Shown: positions 34,610-47,319, counted from the stretch's first letter. The stretch is 64,000 nucleotides of DNA from Akebia trifoliata (GCA_017979445.1 JADQWC010000458.1:1-64000); one strand, 5' to 3'. Notes: generated from the sequence alone by a model not told the origin. Translations and numbers: made by a program.

Positions 34610-36506
34610 TGTAGACACCTCAATTTGAACGGGCCACTTCTCGAAAAGGCCCAAAAATACAGATTTTCCAAATAAATGGGCCAACGGGCCTTAAAGGCCC
34701 AAGTCATTGAAAAGTGACATTTTTACCAACCTGAGGCCCCTAAGACCTCTCAATGGTTTAGGAGACCTACGAAAAGGACTCGGCCTACCTTACGTCTTCC
34801 CAATATTCACCGCTCCGCTTCCAAAATAAAAAACGCTAAATTTTCGATAAATTTCACCAACGGGCCTAAAAAGCCCGATTCGCCAACACGTGGCATTTTT
34901 GATCAAACTAATGATTGCAAAAATCTAAAAAAATTAAAAAATTAAAAATGTGAGACTTGGGATGCCTACCCCACCCCTCTTCTACTACCACCGCTCCGCC
35001 TCAACCAATCCCTAAAATCCAAAACCATTTTAAAACCCAAGCCAACACTACAAAGCCCACAAATCACTAACCATATCCAATTCATTATCTAACCCACAAC
35101 CCAACCCATAAACCACAACCCACATCAACCAACCAATCTCTTTTATCATCAAAAGATGACACATGTCATCACCCCATCTCACCTCCCTCACCCAACTACC
35201 TACCCCATTAATTTGCTTAAATCACATCTACCCACACATCAACCCATCACCTTTTCTCTCAAATCAAACACATCTACCCACACCCCTAACCTATACCTCC
35301 CCTAATCTACCCTCATCATTCCCTACAAACCTACATCTACAACCTAAAACCTACACCATCCTCTCAAGTCAAACACTCAACCTCTCCCATCAACTTATCT
35401 CAACCCTTCATTTCCACCCACTTTAACACATGGCATCATCTCCTTCACCCTCCCAAAATATCATCAACCACCTCTTTAAATCCTCCATTCTCTTAAAACC
35501 AAATACCATTTATCTCAACCACCATCTTAAACTTACCTCACCAAACACTCCACCCAAATGGGTTGGGTAGGATCCAAACCATTTGGGTCAAAACTTACCC
35601 ATTTAACCCCCCTTCCCTAAATACCCTCCAATCTCCTCTAAATTACACCCACTTCTCTCTCAAACTCTAACCATTCTACCCTTTTACCTTTTTTCTTCAC
35701 TTCACCCCATTATATCCCTAAAATAACTCCTCAACATCTATAAATACCCTCCTCCTCTTCCCAAAAAGGCCCCCCAACTTCTCAAAAAAAACTTCTCCCC
35801 AACACTCTCTCTACTAACAACTATCACTCCTCTCACTAAGAAAATCCTCATCAATTCCCTCACACTAATCCTCCCCAAGTCTCATAAAAAAAATCACATA
35901 CTCATCATCTCTTCTTTACTCCTTCAACAAAAAAAAAGAGTTGTATTTGCTTAAAATACTAAGGACTCAAGAAGACTCAAAGAAGAAGAAAAAAAGAAGA
36001 AAGAAGATACAAGGTGGGTTCAAGGCAACCCCCCCCTCTCTCTTCTACATCCTCTCCTCCTCCCTCTTCTATCACCCCTCTCCCTTCATTTTATTTTTTA
36101 GGATGAATGGACCCTAAGGCTAAAGATCTATAAGGGTCATTTCCATCAATGGAATGACCCTATGATCAAGCCGAAAATGAACCCCTATCTAGGGTACAAA
36201 TGCACAACACGTGGCACATCATTTTTCGTATTTTTTTTAATCAAATGACCGAGTTGAGTTGAGGTTACCACTATTTAGTAGGGAGAAAAGGGTGCCTAAC
36301 ACCTTCCCTTTTCTCCAACCGAGCCGCTTACCCCGGATCTTAAGGTTTGATCCGTACCTTATCCACGTGAGTCACTAAAATGCCAAAATGTCACTTTTTC
36401 AAAAATGCACATCGGGTGACCATTCACACCCACTTACAATATGAATGGTGGCGACTCCAAATCATAGTAGATGTGGCCGTCGTAATGACGAAATCCCGTG
36501 TCTACA
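34610..36506 (+). repeat. 3' LTR of element B
   Basis: 1,897 bp against 1,889 bp for the 5' LTR. Differences are isolated substitutions (e.g. gggccgctt/gggccactt, cccaac/cctgag near the start) and short indels in C-rich runs. Ends GTGTCTACA at 36506, followed by the target repeat GGCTC. Confidence 0.96.
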
Positions 36507-38717
36507 GGCTCGAGTTCGATAAACGAGACTCATACTTTTTCGAACTCTAAAAAAGAATTTCAAATAGGATTTAACGAAGTTTCTACATTGTTATGACTCC
36601 AACCTTGCCATGATTGCTTTTGTTATATAAGCACATTTCAATTTTGAATCATTATTGTCAGTGAGAGAAGATCTCTAGGACCTGATACATTTTTACTCAG
36701 TTTCACATAGTACACACACTCACACTTGCACTTTTCAGTCAAGGAAAATTCTTTAAAATTCAAGGATCTGACACTGTCAATGAGAGTTCTTTCTCAATGA
36801 CCTGACAACCTTTTAGTTCGGAGAGAGTTTTACGCTCAAGGATCCGAACATCCCGACGAATGGCTAAATCAGGCTACAAAATGAACTATCACTAGTTTTG
36901 GCATTCGGATATCGCACTATCTATCAAAATAGATTTTCTATCTACTTTGCTTCAACCCTCCCCAAAAGAGGGGCATCTGTAGACACCCCATTTTTGCACT
37001 CGCCTGATTAATCAACTCGTCAACCCGATTGCAACTGTTCCCAATGATGGATGTTTATTCCATTGCTTTATTTTGTTACCAGATATGCTTCAGAAATCCG
37101 GATGAGATATCTCGAACTGACAAAACTGTAGAAACCACGCTACGCTAGGAAAATATAACCCCAAAAGCTTAGAAATCATCATTTTTTAGACAAAAAAAAG
37201 CTTCACGATAAAAAAAATTAAAAAATGACCAAATTAACAAAGTACCCCTAACCTTAAGACATCCCTAGAGCCTATGTAACTCTTAGAAAAACCCATTTAA
37301 ACACATAAAATAACAAATCGAAACCAAATAAATCATTTCGCCAATTTTCATAGAATTCGACAAAATTGTAAAAATACCCCTCATAAAGTTCACGACCATT
37401 CCACACAAATAATTTCATAAATGACACAAACCAATATTTTCATTGAAATCGTTACGAAAAATCGATTCTAAAACATCTTAGAATATCAAAAATCGACTTG
37501 AAACACAAAAAGTCATTTCCGAGGGCAAAACGATAATTTTATAATTTTTATAATTAAAATTTTTAAATTAATAAATAAAATATTAAATAATTAAAGTAAA
37601 ACATTAGTAAAATTAATTTAAAATTTTGAACCAAAAAAATTGATCAATTAGGCTCTCAGGAAAAATTGTTGATGGTTGCTAAGATATTTATTCAAGGACC
37701 CCTCCATTTGGGGGTCCAAAGAATTAAAGATATAATAGAGGGGGGTTCTTCAAAAAATTAAAGTCAATCAAGTAAGACTAAAGTCAAGATATTAAAGTCG
37801 ATCAAGTAAGACTAAAGTCAAGATATTAAAGTTGATCAAGTAAGACTAAAGTCAAAATCTTAAAGTCAATCAAATAAGACCAAAAGTCAAAACCCTAATA
37901 GAGTTCTAAGTACATAATAATTCTATTTAACAATCTGAATTAAATAATAACTCTATTTAAGAGAATTCCAACTAAAATATAACTCTACCTAAAACAATTC
38001 TAACTAAAATATAACTCTACCTAAAATAATTCTAATTAAAATATAACTTTAACTAAAATAATTATAATTAAACATTAATTCTATCTAAACAAACACTTAA
38101 AAAAATTATAAATAGGGGTCCTCATACCCTATTTTCGTATCAAAATATAAATCCTAGAAAAAGTAGGTCAAAAAGCTTCTCTAGCCTCCCATAAACCCTA
38201 ATTTTGAAGTCCCAACTCCTTACCTAACATCCATACCCCAACTTTAGCTTAAATAACACCTAAAAACCCTTATAAAATACCTTAGAGTCCATAAAAAAAT
38301 TCAGAAAACTCACAGATCCAAGAATAAGATACCTCAACTTGGAGATCAGAAATCAAATCCGGCAACAGAACGAAGTGTGAAATACTGTACAAAGAGTTTT
38401 TTATCAGATCAGAGTTAACAAAATCGTTACGTTCGGTAAAGGTAACTTTTTTTATTTTTTTATTATTTAGGTCTTGTTAGCAATGTAATTTTATTTGAAA
38501 ATTAGTAGAGACCGACGTTTGCCGGGCGGGGTTGGTGCCTAACACCTTCCAACCCCGTAACGTGATCCCCGGACCTATAGTTTTCTTTCATAGATTAGTA
38601 GTATTTGTCTTTTTAGAGTTAGTATTCGGTTCCTAGACCATAATAACTAGGTGACGACTCCTAAACCTCAAAGGTTAAAAGCGAATCCGCACATCTCGCG
38701 GATCGAGGGCGCTTTTA
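36507..38717 (+). mobile_element. Element A1, right part: array end, 3' region, PPT and 3' LTR
   Basis: Resumes the interrupted tandem array (36507-36545), continues through the conserved 3' region (36600-36961, shared with A2, A3 and A5), polypurine tract 36962-36977, and the LTR 36978 to about 38717 (TGTAGACACCCC... gagggcgcttttA). The LTR is the reverse complement of 59848-61584 with moderate divergence. It contains two variable tandem repeats (34-bp unit 37757-37890; about 33-36-bp unit 37915-38090), a hairpin at 38527-38557 and a PBS-like decamer TGACGACTCC at 38652. Confidence 0.88.
38527..38557 (+). other. LTR hairpin with 13-nt invariant loop (A1)
   Basis: Perfect 9-bp stem CGGGGTTGG / CCAACCCCG around TGCCTAACACCTT, the same loop as in element B (21135-21169), whose stem sequence is unrelated. 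Identical in A3 at 60007-60037. Confidence 0.8.
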
Positions 38718-38859
38718 AGTAACCTCCACTTTTCTTTGGAGAAAAAGACAAAAGAGGAGAACATGAGTAAAGGATTAGGGCATTCCAAAGTAGGTCCAAA
38801 TGCTTTTGCCTTGAGATTTTGACTCCAATATTAATTTTCTACATAAGAAACACACGTAA

Positions 38860-41800
38860 TCAGATTTGTCTAGTAAATAAAATTATTTATGTATAATTAA
38901 GCCTAATTATCATCTAATAACATGCAACATGATGTTTCGAGGCTTATAATGATTATTACCTTAATACGGAGAAATAAGGACAAAAATCAAGATAAATGTC
39001 CGAGAAACATGTATATTATTCTGTGTTTCAAGACACTCATCAGGCACCAACATAGTTAAAAAATCGAAAGTTGAACTCCTTAAGACTCGATTTGAAAACA
39101 TTAGAATAGAAGAAAACAAAAGTGACCAAGAATTCTATGCAAAACTTTGTGACATTTGTCATTCCATATATTGTCTAGGTGAGCTTGTTCTACAAGGTAA
39201 GATATGTGCACAAATCTTTAGATCCCTACCTTAGAGATTTACTTCCAAAATAACCTCGATATAAGGGTAGCAAGATGCTTGAATCATGAGTATTGAAGAA
39301 CTTATTGGATTGCTCACTAACTTTGAGTTCCATCTTAAAGGTCTTCCTTTGAAATGGAAGATAGTGGTCCTTAAGACATCTTCTTCCAAGTCATCCTCAA
39401 ATAAATAAAATCAAATGTCTTCTCAATCCTCTTTTCAGAAATATAGTAAAATCATTGTTGAGGAAAATGATGTAAGTGACATAGATGGTAAGTATATGAC
39501 TTAAAAATTCTATAAATTTTTTAAGAAGAATTTCAGTAAAATGAGTCATCCTGATGATAAAAAACAATCCATTGCTAAATCTTATTCAAAGTCAAAGGAT
39601 AATACTAAAAGCTATAACTATGGAGGCATTGATCATTTTTCCACAGTTTGTCCTTTGAAGCCTAAAACAATTGATCCCCAAAAAATGAGGTTCAAGGGTA
39701 AAACCATAGCTGCAAAAACCACGTAGGATGGTTCAGATGAGTCAAAGGATATGGAACAAGCTTTTTTAAATTCTAAAGATTGAAGTACCCTTAAGATCCA
39801 TATGGCATCCACCACGGTGTCCATATCTGATTTGGATGAATTTGAGGAAGAAAAGAAATTTGTAAATCAAACTTCTCCTCAAGAAGCCTCCCCTTCTAAT
39901 GATGAGAATGGGGAAGCTAAAGAAAATGACTTGGAGCTTCATTCATTTGATCAATTATTTGTAAATCATGTTACATTAATTAAGAAACATGGTCTAGAAA
40001 AGGGAAAAAAGGAGAGACAAATGGGTTTCTTAGAACAAGTGGTCAAGGAAAAACCCTATTTAGGGATTGAGTTAGAAAACGTAAAAGTTAAGAAAGAAGA
40101 GCCCTCCAAGTCCAAGGAAGTGAGGAATTTTTCACTTCCTAAAGTGGACAGTAATGTGAGAGACATATTTAAACAGGTTGCTTTCCTAAATTAGAAAATC
40201 TAAGAGTTTTGCAGATCAAGTAGAGGTAATTAATGTCTAAGAAAGTATTTGAAAAAGAAATCACCTTCAAGATCACCCAAGAAAACTAGGTCCCCCAATG
40301 AAAACTCACATACGAAAGAGAAAATTGAGCTTAATAGGAAAATTCCTTCTCAAAAACATAATCCTGAAACCCAAAAATCTATTTTTAAATTAGAAATTTA
40401 AATATAGGGATATTAAGTGCCTCGTGATTCACACCGTTCCCAAGATGGAAAATTTCACATAATGGTACTTGGATAACGGTTGCTTCATACACATGATAGG
40501 TGACTGAAGTCAGTTTAGTCACTTAATAGAGTTTAATGGAGGTTCTGTCACCTTTAGTGATGGTAACATTGTTAGGATTATTGTGTGGATGGATTGAAAC
40601 ATAACCTCCTCAACATATCTCAAATATGCGACATTGATCATTTGGTGAGTTTCAACCGCAAGATATGTGAGATCTCAAATACTAATGGGAAGGGTCTTCG
40701 TACATCAGATAATTGTTATGTTATCAAAGACACCGAAAAAACCACCATTCTATGTGTGAATAATGTGCCTTAAGTTGATGTTGTCCAATTGTGGCATAAA
40801 AGTCTTGACCATGTTCACTACAAGAACCTATCTCGAATTGCTTCAAAAAATGTTAGTCAGTGATTGCCCAAACTAGAAAATAAAGTTAGAGATGTTTGTA
40901 GGGAGTGTCAGATTGGTAAACAAGTTCGAAGTGCCTATAAAAAGACAAACACTTTAGCTACCTCAAAACCGCTAGCATTACTTCACATGGATCTTGTGGG
41001 TCTCACAAGAGTTTAAAGTCTAGGAGGCAAGATAAATTTTCTAGTAATTATTAATGATCATTTTAGATTTTGTTGTGTCACATCCTTGAAGGAAAAATTG
41101 GATAGATTTGATGAATTCAAGAAGGTCGTTAACCGACTTCAAACAAAAATAGAGTCGTCGTTGGACAAATCCAGAGTGATCATAATGAAGAGTTTGAGAA
41201 TAGTCAATTAACTGAATTCTGTGATGAACACAAAATCCAACATGAATTCTCAACTCCAAAGATTCCATAGAAAAATTGAGTTGCTGAGAAGAAGAACCAT
41301 GTTCTGCAAGAAATGGACAATTATGTTTCATAGTAAGATTTGTGGGCCGACGTTGTCAACACTGTCTACTACTTTTTTACTCATGTATATCTGAAAGTAA
41401 GTCTGAACAGAACAACCTATGAACTATGGAACACTATAACACCTAGTGTTATGTTTTTGAAGGTTTAGGACAACAAATGTTATAATCGTATAGACTACAA
41501 AAATTTGAGAAAATTTGACTGGAAAAGCGATAGGGTTATATTTTTTTGGGTTATTTTATGAATAGTCATACCGATCGAGTCTCTAATTAGAGAACTAGCT
41601 CCATCCAAGAATCAGTAAGTGTGGTGGTTGACGATCAACCTATCAAGGACCTAGGTTTTTCTAATCCGATGACAAATGATGAGAAAATATTGCTTATCTC
41701 TTTTCTGTTATTTTTTATATTTTTATGCTAGAAAACAATCGGTTGTTAAGGATCATCCTCCCAGTCAGATCAGAGGAGATCCTTTTACTAGTGTGAAAAA
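38860..41800 (+). mobile_element. Decayed Ty1/copia element (gag to integrase)
   Basis: Gag (UBN2-type) is readable at about 39110-39350 (DQEFYAKLCDICHSIYCLGE, IEELIGLLTNFEFHLKGLPL). A decayed zinc knuckle YNYGGIDHFSTVCP lies at 39615. Protease WYLDNGCFIHMIGD at 40463 (D-N-G where D-S-G is usual). Gag-pre-integrase block at 40585-40930 (GLKHNLLNISQICD, LWHKSLDHVHYKNL, CRECQIGK). Integrase core follows (LLHMDLVGLTRV, FLVIINDHFRF at 41040, LTEFCDEHKIQHEFS-like sequence across frames near 41210, then ELWNT), ending with a VKDHPPSQIRGDPF block at about 41760 just before where RT should begin. No RT or LTR is recognised. Many stops and frameshifts. Confidence 0.85.
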
Positions 41801-42678
41801 TAAATGACAATTGGAGACTTAAACTTTTAGTTCGAAAACTCTCAAATTATATCCAAATTGGTAAATTTGAGTTTTTGACTCATTATCGTGCTCTTTATAG
41901 TAAAATTTGAGATTGTGACCTCATTCTCGTGAAACTCTTCCATATGAAAATTTTAACGTCATTTTGGCCATTTTGGCCTATTCTTTTAGGAAGTTGAGCT
42001 TATAGGAAAATTAGAGGTATTTGACTCCTCTTTGCTCCTAGTCACAAATTGATCGGATGCACTTGTACACCATGGGAGTCTGTTGGTCCATTGAATTCAA
42101 ACTAAAATTGGCAAATTTTGAGTAATGAGACTTATTAAGAGTTTTTACATTAAAACATGAGGAATTAGCCTCTTTGTAGGAGTATTTTTAAGAGAAAACA
42201 TTATCTATCAAAAAACTAGTCCCTATTGTTCTAGTGCTCAGTTTGTTTAAATCTCATGAACATGAATCAACTTTTGTAGCTCAAGATAGTTTGTGTTTCT
42301 AATAGTATAATATTTTAAACTGTCTAGTGTGAATTTTCATATTGGTATATTTTATAACTTCTCACACGTTTATCATGCTATGATTGCTACACTCTTATTT
42401 GCATATATGTATTTGTTATCTAGCATAATATATCCTGTTTTTATAGTTAAATCATTTTGGACATTTAATTCGTGTTTCTCCCATGAAGTTGATCCCCTAT
42501 AGTAAAATCTTTTGCAACTTTTTTTGTGTTTATTATTCGTCGTACAATTGATGTTTTCTTTAAGTGATGGAACAAATACAAAGTTTCATTCCTTTTATTG
42601 GAAATTAAGGTTCTAATCTAATGTTTATCAAACTTTCAAACTAAACAAATTAAGGAACTTAAAACCGATTTTTGTTGG
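41801..42678. other. Unassigned A+T-rich interval left of element C
   Basis: No gene is seen. Since element C is inserted at 42679, this stretch was originally contiguous with 45405 onward and may be part of the Athila-like LTR found there (inference). Confidence 0.4.
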
Positions 42679-43241
42679 TGTAAAGGGTAAAATCGATATT
42701 GGACACGTGACGTAAATAAGATGAATATCGATGATTGATCACATGATAATTAATGCATATCTCGAGGCATTGATATATCCTTGAGTAGATTTTTGGTTAA
42801 GGTCATAATCTTACCTAAAAACAGAAAGTCTCATTGATTAGAGAATATCTACTTCTAGATAAGGAGAGATTTTAGAAAAGATCCTAATTTGATTTAACTT
42901 TTCTTTTAGGGTTTGTTTCTCTATCTATATTAAGAAGTGAATAGGTAGAAGAAAAGTGGGGCTCAGAGGAGAAAGAAAGTGGAGAAGAGGCTCGGGGATT
43001 TTAAATCTTTTAATGGCTTGAAGAATAGTGGAATGGCTCTTTGGAGCCCAGGTACGTAGTATGATTTTAGGACGAACCCCATAAACAAATCTTGCCTTTT
43101 GTCTTATCTCTCTCTTTCACTTCTCTTTGATCATTTTTTTGTGTGACTTTTGATCATTATTTAGTACATCAAGAACCATGAAGATCGATTGTTAGGGGTA
43201 AATCTCGAGGAACCAACACCATCCGAGATTTCGCCTTTACA
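42679..43241 (+). repeat. 5' LTR of element C
   Basis: 563 bp, mostly collinear with 44842-45404 (e.g. both have cgatattggacacgtgacgt near the start and gatcgattgttaggggtaaa near the end). A TATA-like stretch 'tctatctatatt' lies near 42920. Confidence 0.95.
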
Positions 43242-43689
43242 AATTGGCGTCATCCGTGGGAACGAGTGAAGAACAATCACGAAAATCATAAGGTAAGGTG
43301 CATCGATGAACGATGGGGGGATTTTGGGCTCCCCATTGGGTTTTGATTTGGTTGATTAACTTTTTGATCGATATGAGTTTAATCAGATAAAAAATAACAG
43401 CACATCAAGAAATCGTAAATAGTGATTTAATTGTGTCGCTGCGGTGGCAACAATCAGTTGTACAAGGTGATAAGCTAGAGTTGTTCTAGAGTAACAGCCA
43501 TTGGAAGATGCACGAGAGAAAAAAAATGTGCAGATTACAAAACTTTAAATATGAGGTTGCGTCAACATCAAGATAAAAAAGCAAATACAGAAGGTAAAAG
43601 GTAAAGGTAGTGTTATTAATACTACCAAGGTATTTTAGCATAACTATGTAAAAGGTATAATGATTGGTTTGTACACAACAAGAATGTAT

Positions 43690-44045
43690 AAAATAAATGG
43701 CAAGTTGCAAAATCTTCGCAACTCTACTCTAACCTGATGGGTTAGAGTTGGGCGTGATCGCCTGACTCTTTTGGGGTTGCAAAGTCTTCACGGCTCTATT
43801 CTGACATGATGGGCATAGCACAAAGTTAGGTGTGACCGCTTGGCTCTTTTGGGGTTGCAAAGTCATGAATTGAGCGTGACCATTTGGTTCCATTGGGGTT
43901 GCAAAGTCTTCGCGACTCTACTCTAACATGATGGGCAGATCATAGAGTTGGGAACGACCACTCGATTCCATTGGGGTAGCAAAGTCTTTATGACTCTATT
44001 TTAACTTGATGGGCAGAGTGTAGAGTTGGGCGTGACCTTACTCTA
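43690..44045 (+). repeat. ~88-bp tandem repeats inside element C
   Basis: Four to five imperfect units beginning 'ggggttgcaaagtcttc', continuing 'actctactctaacatgatgg' and 'gagttgggcgtgacc'. One unit is shortened (43857-43900). Confidence 0.85.
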
Positions 44046-44570
44046 TTATGTGCAAGTAGAGCAGAGTAGAGTAGACTGTACAGGTAGAGCAGAGGAGGAT
44101 TGTGCTGGTAGAGTAGAGCGGACTATGCAGGTAGAGTAGAGCAGGACTATACAAGCAGAATAGAGCAGAGCAAGACTATACATGTAGAGCACAACAGACT
44201 TTGCAGGTAGAGTAGAACATACTTTACATGTAGAGCAGAGTAGGACTGTGCAAGCAGAGTAGAGTAGAACAGTATTATACAGGTAGAGCAGAGCATACTT
44301 TGCAAGTAAAGTAGAGTAGGACTATGCAAGCAAAGTAGAATAAAGTAGGACTGTATAGGTAGAGCAGAGTAAACTTTGTAGGTAAAACAAAGCATGATTG
44401 TACAAGCAGAATAGAGTAGAGTAAACTTTGCAGGTAGAGCAGAGCTAGACTATGCAAATAGAGCAAAGCAGAACTGTACAGGTAAAACAGAACAAGGCTA
44501 TGCAGGTAGAGCAAAGCAGGACTGTGCAGGTAAAGTAGGGCAGACTGTACAGGTAGAGTAGAATAGGGTA
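44046..44570 (+). repeat. Minisatellite of gtagagcagag/actatgcag motifs inside element C
   Basis: Irregular repeats of 'gcaggtagagcagagcagga' and 'ctatgcaagcagaatagag' variants, giving long but meaningless Y/S/L-rich open frames on the minus strand. Confidence 0.88.
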
Positions 44571-44841
44571 GACAGAGATATCTTGGGTGAAAGAACAGCC
44601 TTGAGTGGCTTAAGGGTCTTGAATGACTAATGTCCTTAGTGTTAGCTCTGTAATAAGAGGATGAGGGATGAATAACTAAGACATCCTGAGTAACCACAAG
44701 GTTCCAAGGGAACATCGTTTCCTTAGAGAAAGAGTAGGAAGCAATATTTTCATAAAGCAAAGTGAAGACATGAGTATAGTATAATATTCTCGTAAGTGGA
44801 TCTCGGCTTCACCAATCTCCATTGACAAGAAGGGGGTTAAT

Positions 44842-45404
44842 TGTAAAGGATAAAATCGATATTGGACACGTGACGTAAATAAGATGAATATCGATGACCG
44901 ATCACATGATAATTAATGCATATCTCGAGGTATTAATATATCCTTGAGTAAATTTTGGTTAAGATTGTAGTCTTACCTAGAAACAGAAAGTCTCCTCATT
45001 GACTAAATAATATTTATTTCTAGATAAGGAGATATTTTAAAGAAGATCCTGATTTGATTTGAATTTTCTTTTAGGGTTTGTTTCTCTATCTATATAAGGA
45101 GTGAATAGGTAGTGGAAAAGGGGGGCTCGGAAGAGAAAGAAAGTGGAGAAGAGGCTAAGGACTTGTAAATCTTGTAATGGCTTGAAGAATAATGGAATGA
45201 CTCTTCGGAGCCCGAAAACGTAGTTCAATTTTGGGATGAACCCGTAAACAAATCTTACTTCTTGTCTTCTCTCTCTCTTTCCCTTCTCTTTGATCATTTT
45301 TTTGTGTGATTTTTTATTATTATTTAGTATATCAAGAACTATGAAGATCGATTGTTAGGGGTAAATCTCGAGGAACCGACGCCACCCAAGATTTCACTTC
45401 TACA
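44842..45404 (+). repeat. 3' LTR of element C
   Basis: 563 bp; see the 5' LTR. Preceded by the polypurine tract and followed by GTTTG, one mismatch from the left target sequence GTTGG. Confidence 0.95.
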
Positions 45405-46620
45405 GTTTGAATTCTAACCTAAGATTTTAAATTATAAAAGTAAAGAAATATGATATTAATTGAAATAGAGGGATCGATTCCACCTTGAACAAGTTATTTA
45501 GACTTTAAGTAATTAATTCAATTCCTTTTTGTCTCAATCCATTTAGCAAGTAAATGCATATGAATGGGTATGTTTTTTTTGAAATATGATTTATTGATTC
45601 ATAGGATATGATTCAATCTTTGATTAAGGATTTGAATCTTAATAACTAATTATTTTCATTGAGTATTATCTATCTTGATCTTTAATCGAAGTATGGATTA
45701 TCTCAATTGCAAGCATAATCAGTAAGAAGATAATCATAGTAAAAGATAAATCAATTATGAAGAATGAAGATTTTGGAGGAATTGAAATAAAAAACCTTAA
45801 ATAAAGATCATCTTGCTCTTGTATTCATCGACCTTTCTATGGAGGGATTAGCCACACATCATTGCAAAATTCAAATAAATTAAAAGATAAAAGAAAGAGA
45901 TTAAAAAAATGGGAGAATTGATCTTGATCAGGAATCCAACATGTACACCAACTCTTCCCTTTAATTATAGAAAATAAATTAAGAACAAAAGAAATTCTAC
46001 TCTCACCAATTACATGATGTCTAAATCTTCTCTACACCCCTATTTATAATAGGAGAGAGCCAATAACCTCATCCCAAAAATTTAGCAATTACAACTTAAT
46101 TTCAACAAATTTACCTTATCCAAGTCAATAATTCTAACTCAGTCAACAATTCTAACTTCAACTACTATTTTTGGAAGCTTTCGTAAATTACTATGGCGTA
46201 ATATCTATTTTTATCATTTTGCGGTAAATTTTCAACATAATTTCTAGCAAAGTTTGGATCATTGATATAAAATTATTTTGATGTAAATTTGATCATAATT
46301 TTCAACTACCATTGAAATGATAGAGATCAGAGCTTTTGCTTTCACCACATTGCAGTTTGGGCATCACGCATCACGATCAACTTGACTTAGTCAACTTTAA
46401 GTTGACTTTCACATTTCATTGAGACTGGCTTTCTTGTAAATATGCAATGTGTGAAGGTTTCCATTTTATAATTTTTTTCCATATTTAGTATAAAAATATA
46501 TGTAGAGTTTGTATATTTGAAAATACATTTTTATACGTTAAATCCAAGGAACTAGGTTGCAAAGTCTAACAAGTGCCCAAATAAATATTGTGATTTTACA
46601 CACTTTTTGGGCATTTATCA
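45405..46620 (-). repeat. Probable LTR of the Athila-like element (interrupted by C)
   Basis: On the minus strand the sequence after a G-rich tract (cttggggtg, about 46622-46630) starts TGATAAATGCCCAAAAAG, an LTR-like start, and runs A+T-rich to the edge of element C. No second copy is present for proof. The placement just 3' of the Athila-like ORFs is the main argument. Confidence 0.45.
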
Positions 46621-47319
46621 CACCCCAAGCCTGAATTTTATTGGTCCCTAGAAAAATAAGAATAAAAAAATAATTTACCATTTTTTGTAAACTTCTCAAC
46701 TGCATTTAGCATATGCAATAAGCCCTTAAACCCTTAACTTCCCCATTTTTTTGGGTATTTTTTGAGTGTTTGTAAGAAAAATTGTGAACATATTAAAAAA
46801 CCACAACAATTTACTATGTTGGTCAAATAGGTTGAAAATCAGTATAGAGTCCTAGTCACTGTTTGTTTTTAAGAAATTTAGAATTTACTCTTAAGTGCAT
46901 GTATGTCTCTGACTTAGAACTTTATAGACTTAATCTCCTAGATTGAGAATGGAACTCTATCTTACTTAGAATAGTAAGGTTATCCTAAGATCTAACTCCA
47001 AACTAGCGTCCTGTTTAGGGTAATGAGAGGTGTTGATATTCAATTTAATACCCCTAATTAGTATGACCAGAATTTAGGTTCTAAAGCCAGAAAAATAGGG
47101 ATAGAATTTTGAGAGATAATGAATGAAATTTTTTGGAATATGAAAGTCACACAACAAGATTTTATTGATAATTCACGTGCACATACAACAAAAACGAATG
47201 AAACTGAGAAAATTGAACGCATAAACAAGTAAGGAGAAAAGACTGAAAAAAACATAGGACAACAACTTAATCCTGAGTAGCTCGTGTTGTGTCCCATTCT
47301 TGATGCCTTTGAAAATGCT
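46621..47319 (-). other. 3' region of the Athila-like element, no gene seen
   Basis: A+T-rich. Lies between the ORF3-like remnant and the probable LTR. No domain is recognised. Confidence 0.4.

Larger units (their letters stand above)
19471..36506 (+). mobile_element. Complete 17.0-kb Ty3/gypsy element B of the Tat/Ogre lineage, with captured host gene
   Basis: Flanked by the 5-bp target duplication GGCTC (19466-19470 and 36507-36511). LTRs 19471-21359 and 34610-36506 both start TGTAGACACC and end GTGTCTACA. Order: LTR, PBS, 2.3-kb leader, gag, proline-rich linker, protease, RT, RNase H, second RNase H, integrase, 3.3-kb 3' region, PPT, LTR. Gag-pro-RT-RH-RH-IN order with two RNase H domains marks the Tat lineage. 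All coding parts carry frameshifts or stops, so this copy is not autonomous. The two LTRs differ by scattered substitutions and small indels only, implying a fairly recent insertion. Confidence 0.95.
42679..45404 (+). mobile_element. Element C: 2.7-kb non-autonomous LTR element
   Basis: Two 563-bp LTRs (42679-43241 and 44842-45404), both starting TGTAAAGG and ending TACA, flanked by near-matching 5-mers GTTGG and GTTTG. A candidate PBS (ttggcgtcatccgtgggaac) starts at 43243 and a good polypurine tract (caagaagggggtt) lies at 44826-44838. The 1.6-kb interior has no gag or pol and is mostly two satellite-like repeats (43690-44045 and 44046-44570). It must be mobilised in trans. Confidence 0.92.

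Noticed and set aside
35163..35426. Open frame of 87 codons rich in P, L, S and H in the B 3' LTR
   Set aside because: Produced by the C-rich, G-poor composition of the LTR; the same stretch in the 5' LTR is broken by indels.
44147..44760. Minus-strand frames rich in Y, L and S (LLYLHSLALLYLQS)
   Set aside because: They come from the minisatellite inside element C, which is non-coding.
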